Shown: positions 6,613 through 10,496 of the stretch, piece by piece
How positions within the stretch are numbered: position 1 is the first letter of the stretch
How the letters are laid out: each line of letters opens with the position of its first letter
From: Acidimicrobiia bacterium
Lineage (GTDB): Bacteria > Actinomycetota > Acidimicrobiia > Acidimicrobiales > Ilumatobacteraceae
DNA: 10,496 bases
NCBI GenBank assembly: GCA_009926705.1
Contig: RFOJ01000022.1
Coordinates: forward strand, 1 to 10,496
Direction of reading: 5' to 3'
Translations under genes and position numbers: made by a program
The notes under the pieces: model-generated
Databases searched by the model: none
What the model was told of the DNA's origin: nothing
The model's input: only the letters and a program-made list of their open reading frames with translations

Positions 6613-7080
6613 ATGAGCGACCTGTTCGACGACGCGAGCCGCGTCGGTCTGGAGCGACGAATCGACGAATGGCTGGCGACCGTCCATGCTCAGCACCCGA
6701 ACGTCGTCGCTGCCCAACGAGCGGCGGACGAGAGCGACCGCTGGATGGTGCGACTGCGCGGTGAAGCCAAGGAGTTCACCACCATCTGGCTGCGACTCGG
6801 TCAGCGAACGTTGCGATACGAGACCTATGTGATGCCCTACCCAGAGGAAAACGTGGTCGAGGTATTCGAACTCTTGCTTCGTCGCAACGAACGACTCGTC
6901 GGCGTGCACTATGCGCTCGGTGCCGAGAATGCTGTCTTCTTGAACGGAGAACTCGTCCTCGGTGCAGTTGAGGAGCGCGAGCTAGACCGCATCATCGGAA
7001 CGCTCTATGCGACGGTGGAGGCGCAGTTCTACGACCTCGTTCGACTCGGCTTCGCCGCTCGATTCAGTAGTTCTCAGTAG
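6613..7080 (+). CDS. YbjN-domain protein
   Basis: A 155-residue soluble protein resembling the YbjN family, which has a fold like the type III secretion chaperones. Family members are thought to act as binding or regulatory proteins; no enzymatic role is known to me. The recognisable core is MVRLRGEAKEFTTIWLRLGQRTLRYETYVMPYPEENVVEVFELLLRRN in outline (short pieces: LGQRTLRYETYVMP and ENAVFLNGELVLGAV), followed by ELDRIIGTLYATVE and a LGFAARF end. In Mycobacterium tuberculosis a protein of this family (Rv0487) stands beside mshA, the same order as here. The ATG at 6613 is chosen over an in-frame start at 6517, which would overlap the end of mshA by about 90 bases. There is no Shine-Dalgarno site, and the seven-base gap suggests coupling to mshA. 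Confidence 0.85.
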   Translation: MSDLFDDASRVGLERRIDEWLATVHAQHPNVVAAQRAADESDRWMVRLRGEAKEFTTIWLRLGQRTLRYETYVMPYPEENVVEVFELLLRRNERLVGVHYALGAENAVFLNGELVLGAVEERELDRIIGTLYATVEAQFYDLVRLGFAARFSSSQ

Positions 7081-7090
7081 CCTTCGCGTG
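7078..7090 (+). promoter_or_regulatory. -10-like box sharing the upstream stop codon, ahead of proC
   Basis: TAGCCT at 7078-7083 begins with the TAG stop of the YbjN-like gene and ends seven bases before the GTG at 7091. The hexamer is identical to the one before nadE and is preceded by the same CAG. It could drive a leaderless proC transcript inside the operon. Confidence 0.35.
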
Positions 7091-7906
7091 GTGGAGCTGC
7101 GAGAACGTGCGACACGACGAGCGCCGCTCGTGATTGTTGGCGGCGGGAACATGGGTGCCGCTCTCGTCCACGGCCTCTTGCGGGCGGGGCGCCAAGCAAG
7201 CTCGATTGTCGTCTGCGAGACGAGCTCGCAACGTCGAGCCGAACTTTCGAGTCTGTTTCCGAACGTGGCAGTCACGGCCGAGATGCCGCAGTGCAACGAG
7301 GCCATCATCGCGGTGAAACCCGCCGATGCCTGCAACGCGGGAGCATCCGCCGTGGCGGCCGGCGCAGAGCGTCTCGTGTCGATAGCCGCCGGGGTACGCA
7401 TCAAGGCGTTACGAGAGGCATGCGGCAGTGACGTGCGGATCATCCGCGCGATGCCCAACACGCCCGCCACCGTCGGCCGAGCTGCCACGGCGATGTCGCC
7501 CGATGCGGAGTGTTCTGCGGCTGACCGTCAGTGGGCGAGTGAGTTGCTCTCGTCGGTCGGCTCAGTGTTCGAGATTCCGGAAGCCATGATGGATGCCTTC
7601 ACTGGCCTGGTCGGTTCTGGTCCGGCATACGTTTTCTATGTTGCAGAAGCCTTACGCGATGCGGCTGTCGCGGAGGGGTTCGACCCCAGCACGAGTAGCG
7701 ACATAGTTGCAAAGATGCTGAGCGGTGCAGTCGCGCTCCTCGAACAGCAGCCGGACGACGCGGTCGGTTTGCGCGCGAAAGTGACGTCACCGAACGGCAC
7801 GACGGCAGCGGGAGTGGCAGCCCTCGAGGAGCACCACCTGCGTGATGCGCTCGTGGCAGCAGTTCGTGCTGCGACTCGACGAAGCAAAGAACTTGGCAAC
7901 GCCTAG
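7091..7906 (+). CDS. proC: Pyrroline-5-carboxylate reductase
   Basis: ProC reduces 1-pyrroline-5-carboxylate to proline with NAD(P)H, the last step of proline synthesis, in the cytoplasm. From the GTG at 7091 it has 271 residues, a normal length. A Rossmann nucleotide-binding start LVIVGGGNMGAALVHGLL (about 13-30) is followed by IIAVKPAD, RIIRAMPNTPATVGRAAT and the C-terminal dimerisation and substrate-binding helices beginning FTGLVGSGPAYVFYVAEAL. TSPNGTTAAGVAALEE is the typical loop near the end. Two adjacent GTG codons (7088 and 7091) could serve. The second is seven bases from the TANNNT box, so I prefer it slightly. The frame also opens at 7007, but that would overlap the YbjN gene by more than 70 bases. 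In mycobacteria proC lies in the same general neighbourhood as mshA, which supports an inherited gene order. Confidence 0.95.
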   Translation: MELRERATRRAPLVIVGGGNMGAALVHGLLRAGRQASSIVVCETSSQRRAELSSLFPNVAVTAEMPQCNEAIIAVKPADACNAGASAVAAGAERLVSIAAGVRIKALREACGSDVRIIRAMPNTPATVGRAATAMSPDAECSAADRQWASELLSSVGSVFEIPEAMMDAFTGLVGSGPAYVFYVAEALRDAAVAEGFDPSTSSDIVAKMLSGAVALLEQQPDDAVGLRAKVTSPNGTTAAGVAALEEHHLRDALVAAVRAATRRSKELGNA

Positions 7907-7940
7907 CGTCACGAAGTTAAGAGCTCAGCAACGCCTAGCG
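7896..7940 (+). repeat. 13-bp direct repeat at the end of proC
   Basis: GCAACGCCTAGCG occurs at 7896-7908, spanning the proC stop, and again at 7928-7940, a 32-base period. The second copy lies outside any gene. It may mark a small duplication at the gene end. There is no third copy nearby. Confidence 0.5.
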
Positions 7941-8017
7941 ACTCGTCGTCAGATTATCAACCTGTGCGGCACGGGTTCCGCCCGTGAACTTCGCGCAAAA
8001 AACTCCCAGAAGAGACG
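7907..8017 (+). other. Gene-free stretch after proC with a small hairpin
   Basis: No credible reading frame is seen on either strand. The stretch contains the second copy of the 13-bp repeat and an inverted repeat CACGGG-N5-CCCGTG at 7970-7986. No T-run follows, so it is not a typical intrinsic terminator, although it may slow transcription leaving proC. A run of six A residues follows at about 7997-8002. Confidence 0.5.
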
Positions 8018-8045
8018 TTGCAAATAGAAAAACGGTGTCTAAGGT
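8018..8045 (+). promoter_or_regulatory. Promoter for the structured element
   Basis: TTGCAA at 8018-8023 and TAAGGT at 8040-8045 are separated by 16 bases. This is the best two-box promoter in the window. Transcription would start near 8051-8053, about ten bases ahead of the first stem-loop. The DNA between the boxes is A-rich, unlike the flanks. Confidence 0.5.
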
Positions 8046-8051
8046 AGGGAC

Positions 8052-8155
8052 GCATTAAATCACCGGACGGCTTGCCGTTCCGGGAGTCGCGCCCGCAAGG
8101 GTTGCGCCGTATGGGTCGGTGCCGTCGGGGGGTTGGCACCGACCCTTACGTTTTC
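8052..8155 (+). ncRNA. Candidate small RNA or leader with three stem-loops, family not recognised
   Basis: A promoter-like pair lies just upstream and a terminator-like hairpin closes the 3' end, so a transcript of roughly 100 bases is expected. Stem 1 (8063-8083) pairs CCGGA and CG with CG and TCCGG around a small loop. Stem 2 (8089-8107) pairs GCGCCC with GGG and GCGC, capped by a GCAA tetraloop with a side bulge. Stem 3 (8113-8145) is a perfect 11-bp helix. It does not match any riboswitch, 6S, SRP, tmRNA or RNase P core that I can recall. It could be a free-standing RNA or an attenuator leader for the SAM hydrolase gene 60-odd bases further on. That gene also has its own -10-like box. Evidence is structural only. 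Confidence 0.42.
8113..8155 (+). terminator. Intrinsic-terminator-like hairpin
   Basis: GGGTCGGTGCC at 8113-8123 pairs perfectly with GGCACCGACCC at 8135-8145 across an 11-base loop that contains six G residues in a row. Seven of the next eleven or so bases are T, broken by AC and a G, so the U-tract is imperfect but acceptable for actinobacteria. It is by far the strongest hairpin in the window. Confidence 0.6.
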
Positions 8156-8191
8156 TGGGGGAGACCCTGAAGGCTCTGGGGAGGCCTTGCA

Positions 8192-8210
8192 TCACGCGCT
8201 CGTAGCGTGA
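8192..8210. promoter_or_regulatory. Inverted repeat over the -10 box of the SAM hydrolase gene
   Basis: TCACGC at 8192-8197 and GCGTGA at 8205-8210 are perfect 6-base arms with a 7-base spacer. The right arm overlaps TAGCGT (8203-8208), a -10-like box nine bases before the ATG at 8218. A repressor dimer bound here would cover the promoter. The regulator is unknown. Confidence 0.4.
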
Positions 8211-8217
8211 CCATTCA

Positions 8218-9108
8218 ATGAGCGGGCCGCGCTACGACACCATCTCGTTTCTTTCCGACTACGGGCTGCGAGACGAGTTCGTAGGGATCGTGAAGGGCGT
8301 GATTGCCGACATCGCTCCGCACGCTCGGGTCATCGACCTCACTCACGAGATTCCGCCATTCGACGTGCGCGCTGGCTCGCTCGCGTTAGCTCGCTGCATT
8401 TCGTATGTTCCTTCCGGAATCGTCCTTGCGGTCGTCGACCCCGGAGTCGGCACTGCTCGCCGTGCCGTCGCCGTCTCTGTCGGAGGTGGTCGCGGGATTC
8501 TCATCGGTCCCGACAACGGTCTTCTGTCGATGGGCACGGCGCTCGCTGGCGGCGCAGATGCGGCAGTCGTGCTCAATAACCAGCAGTATCAACTCGAGAC
8601 GCCCGGGGCAACCTTCGCCGGTCGCGACATTTTCGCACCCGCTGCTGCGCACCTGTGCAACGGTGTAGCACTCACTGATCTCGGTGAACCAATCGACCCG
8701 AACCTCCTGTTGCCCGGAATCGTGCCGCTTTCACGAACCGAGGGCGACGAAGTCGTCGCAGAAGTGACGTGGGTCGACCGCTATGGGAATTGCCAATTGA
8801 ACGTGGGCCCAGACGACGTCGCCTCCCTCGGCGCTCGTGTCAGCCTCGAAATCACCTCTGCAAGCGGCGAGAAGTCGAGGAGGGCAGCAAACGTCGTGAC
8901 GAACTTTGCCGCAATCGGCGGGGGAGTCGGTCTCGTCGTCGACTCGTTCGGGATGCTCGCAGTGTGCGTCGATCGAGGATCAGCAGCCGCCGAACTCTCC
9001 ATCGCGGTAGGTGATGCCGTGCGACTCGCAGCACTCACGGACTCGCCCGGGGTGACCACCAACGTCGCGCTTCGCCGAGCCAAAGACGCCTCGAGCGGCG
9101 CTCACTAA
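8218..9108 (+). CDS. SAM hydroxide adenosyltransferase (DUF62 SAM hydrolase)
   Basis: This family uses an activated hydroxide to split S-adenosylmethionine into adenosine and methionine; the relatives SalL and FlA use halide instead. The 296 residues match the whole family. The N-terminal domain has ISFLSDYGLRDEFVG, IDLTHEIPPFDV, AVVDPGVGT and ATFAGRDIFAPAAAHL, and the C-terminal domain has VTWVDRYGNCQLN. The Asp-Arg-His triad typical of the hydroxide-using class is present as D74, R81 and H145, which argues against a halogenase. The start is the ATG at 8218, which gives a normal N-terminus; a -10-like box lies nine bases before it and no Shine-Dalgarno site is seen. It follows the structured element and is tightly followed by a tiny membrane ORF and an acyl-CoA ligase. 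The biological reason for hydrolysing SAM is not known from context. Confidence 0.92.
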   Translation: MSGPRYDTISFLSDYGLRDEFVGIVKGVIADIAPHARVIDLTHEIPPFDVRAGSLALARCISYVPSGIVLAVVDPGVGTARRAVAVSVGGGRGILIGPDNGLLSMGTALAGGADAAVVLNNQQYQLETPGATFAGRDIFAPAAAHLCNGVALTDLGEPIDPNLLLPGIVPLSRTEGDEVVAEVTWVDRYGNCQLNVGPDDVASLGARVSLEITSASGEKSRRAANVVTNFAAIGGGVGLVVDSFGMLAVCVDRGSAAAELSIAVGDAVRLAALTDSPGVTTNVALRRAKDASSGAH

Positions 9109-9118
9109 GGTTGTCGGC
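9106..9118 (+). promoter_or_regulatory. -10-like box sharing the SAM hydrolase stop codon
   Basis: TAAGGT at 9106-9111 starts with the TAA stop of the preceding gene and is followed by seven bases and the GTG at 9119. The hexamer is the same as in the promoter of the structured element. It could give a leaderless mRNA starting with the 27-residue ORF. Confidence 0.35.
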
Positions 9119-9202
9119 GTGCGTCCAGCGACCACACTGGCCCTCGGTCTGCTTCTTCTGGCGATCTTCACCGCCGGGCTCGTCTCCATCTTGATGAGCT
9201 GA
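9119..9202 (+). CDS. 27-residue single-pass membrane peptide
   Basis: The frame runs from GTG 9119 to TGA 9200-9202 and codes for a peptide that starts MRPATTLALG. It continues as an unbroken hydrophobic span of about 20 residues (roughly residues 5-25) ending in ILMS. The short basic start and one membrane span suggest insertion with the N-terminus inside. Its support comes from fit: it fills the gap between the SAM hydrolase stop and the ligase start almost exactly, has a -10-like box seven bases upstream, and ends three bases before the ligase ATG. It may be a small membrane protein or a leader peptide that couples translation to the ligase. I do not recognise a named family. Confidence 0.5.
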   Translation: MRPATTLALGLLLLAIFTAGLVSILMS

Positions 9203-9205
9203 GTT

Positions 9206-10496
9206 ATGAACCTCGCCACGATCCTCGAGTCGCATCCGGGTGACTCGCCTGCGATCATCAGCCGAGGTCGCACGTTCACCTACGCAGACCTTCGCGCGCA
9301 AATCGCCTCGTTACGAGGGGCGTTGCATGAGATCGGCATCGGCAAAGGCGACCGACTCGCGCTGCTCTGCGGCAACACCGTCGAATTCGTGGTCGCCTAC
9401 TTCGCGTGCCTCGGCAGAGGCATCGTCTGCGTGCCGCTCAACCCGACAGCACCGGCCCCTGAATTGCAGCGCGAACTTGCGGTCGTCGGCGCACGTGCCG
9501 TCGTCGTCGCTCCGGCAGCGGTCGGCGGATGGTCGAGTGTCGATCGCACAGCTCTCCCGCATCTCGCACACGTCATCGCGACCACCGGCGACATCATCGG
9601 TGCGCTCAGTTTCCAGGATCTCATCACGCACAAGCCGGCACCGGTCGTCGAGCTGGAGCCAGATCACCTCGCCGTGATGCTGTTCACGAGTGGCACCGCC
9701 GGTTCGCCGAAAGCTGCGATGCTCTCGCACGGAAACCTGCGTAGCAACCTCGACCAGATCTCACTCGTGCGCAAGATGGACGGAACCGACCTGGTGTACG
9801 GGGTGCTGCCCCTCTTCCACATCTTCGGATTGAACGTCGTGCTCGCGTACTCGCTGATGCGCGGCTCCGCAGTCGTGCTCGTCGAGCGCTTCGATCCGAT
9901 GACGGCAGTCGAGACGATCCGCGAACGCAAGGTCACGCTCATTCCGGGTGCGCCGCCGCTCTGGATGGCATTCGAGCAGATGCCAAACTTGCCAAAAGAC
10001 ACGTTTGCAAGCGTCCGCACGGCACTGACTGGTGCTTCGAAGATGCCAGAGCACACGACGCGATCGCTCTACGAACGATTCAACCTGCTCGTCACCGAAG
10101 GATACGGACTCACCGAGTGTTCGCCGGTCGTTACAACGACCACCGATGCCGATCGAGAGACCGCACTCGCCAAGATCGGCTCCATCGGCAGGGTGCTACC
10201 CGGTGTAGAAGTACGAGTCGTCGACGAGAACGGCGACAATGTGCTGCGGGGCGATGCAGGCGAGATCTGGGTGCGCGGTCCGAACGTCTTCCGCGGCTAT
10301 TTCGAAGACCCGCAGGCGACCGCCCGAGCGCTCACGCCTGACGGATGGCTGCGCACGGGCGACGTGGCGGTGGTCGACGATGACGGTTTCTTATTCCTCG
10401 TCGATCGCGCGAAAGACCTCATCATCGTGTCGGGCTTCAATGTGTACCCGGCCGAAGTGGAAGATGCGATTCTGGAACACCCAGCAGTTGCCCAGG
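9206..10496 (+). CDS. AMP-forming acyl-CoA synthetase (long-chain fatty acid-CoA ligase type), C-terminus cut
   Basis: Enzymes of this class activate a carboxylic acid with ATP to an acyl-adenylate and pass it to CoA. The 430 residues in view have the ANL-superfamily motifs in order: the P-loop LFTSGTAGSPK at 159-169, YGVLPLFHIFGLN, the aromatic/acidic motif GYGLTE at 299-304, GWLRTGD at 380-386 with the ribose-binding Asp, and the hinge DRAKDLIIVSGFNVYP from about residue 400. The rest of the C-terminal lid with its catalytic lysine lies past the window edge. Overall wording is closest to fatty-acyl ligases, but the chain length or exact acid cannot be read from motifs. The ATG at 9206 is three bases after the stop of the 27-residue ORF. 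Only a weak GAG lies upstream, so coupling to that ORF is likely. Confidence 0.9.
   Translation, partial: MNLATILESHPGDSPAIISRGRTFTYADLRAQIASLRGALHEIGIGKGDRLALLCGNTVEFVVAYFACLGRGIVCVPLNPTAPAPELQRELAVVGARAVVVAPAAVGGWSSVDRTALPHLAHVIATTGDIIGALSFQDLITHKPAPVVELEPDHLAVMLFTSGTAGSPKAAMLSHGNLRSNLDQISLVRKMDGTDLVYGVLPLFHIFGLNVVLAYSLMRGSAVVLVERFDPMTAVETIRERKVTLIPGAPPLWMAFEQMPNLPKDTFASVRTALTGASKMPEHTTRSLYERFNLLVTEGYGLTECSPVVTTTTDADRETALAKIGSIGRVLPGVEVRVVDENGDNVLRGDAGEIWVRGPNVFRGYFEDPQATARALTPDGWLRTGDVAVVDDDGFLFLVDRAKDLIIVSGFNVYPAEVEDAILEHPAVAQ

Noticed and set aside
8063..8145. 6C RNA on the minus strand
   Set aside because: One loop has six Cs, but the second C-rich hairpin required by the motif is missing.
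8052..8217. SAM-type riboswitch ahead of the SAM hydrolase
   Set aside because: The conserved core sequences of the SAM and SAH riboswitch classes I know were not seen. The gene also seems to have its own -10 box after the terminator-like hairpin.
7907..8217. Small BldC-like or bS22 ribosomal protein genes, which follow proC in some actinobacteria
   Set aside because: All frames were read for a basic lysine/arginine-rich or excisionase-like peptide and none was found.
1..10496. CRISPR arrays, tRNA genes, insertion sequences, prophage genes
   Set aside because: No regularly spaced repeats, tRNA cloverleaf, transposase or phage-like proteins were seen.

Overview
The window carries about ten genes packed head to tail on a DNA of roughly 60% G+C. 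It looks like an actinobacterial chromosome. The reasons are a mycothiol-type glycosyltransferase (MshA), a eukaryote-like type II glutamine synthetase, an RsiG-type coiled-coil domain, many GTG starts, and genes that mostly lack a Shine-Dalgarno site but have a TANNNT -10-like box just upstream of the start codon. Acidimicrobiia or a similar early-branching actinobacterial group is my guess; nothing in the window fixes the genus. Nothing points to a phage, plasmid, insertion sequence, CRISPR array or tRNA.

Layout. 1-422 (minus): start of glnII, cut by the left edge. 423-572: divergent control region with two short palindromes. 573-2306 (plus): glutamine-dependent NAD synthetase, nadE. 2351-3541 (minus): MFS transporter, converging on nadE. 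3577-4209 (minus): histidine phosphatase that probably heads an operon with the transporter. 4210-4251: a 42-bp divergent promoter. 4252-4977 (plus): one open frame joining a MoaD/ThiS ubiquitin-like domain to an RsiG-like c-di-GMP-binding anti-sigma domain. 4981-5331: small XRE regulator. 5379-6605: mshA. 6613-7080: YbjN-like protein. 7091-7906: proC. 7907-8217: a gene-free stretch with a promoter, three stem-loops that end in a terminator-like hairpin, and an operator-like inverted repeat. 8218-9108: DUF62 SAM hydrolase. 9119-9202: a 27-residue membrane peptide. 9206 to the right edge: AMP-forming acyl-CoA ligase.

How the genes fit together. glnII makes glutamine and the divergent nadE uses glutamine as its ammonia donor, so their pairing makes metabolic sense. 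mshA supplies the first step of mycothiol synthesis and is followed closely by the YbjN-like gene and proC. The MoaD-RsiG gene and the XRE gene form a two-gene regulatory unit.

The most unusual items are: (1) the MoaD-RsiG fusion, with one intact and one altered c-di-GMP motif; (2) the structured, probably transcribed element at about 8050-8155, which I cannot match to a known RNA family; (3) repeated placement of TANNNT boxes 6-9 nt before start codons, twice sharing bases with the stop codon of the preceding gene; and (4) the 27-residue membrane ORF fitted between the SAM hydrolase and the ligase.
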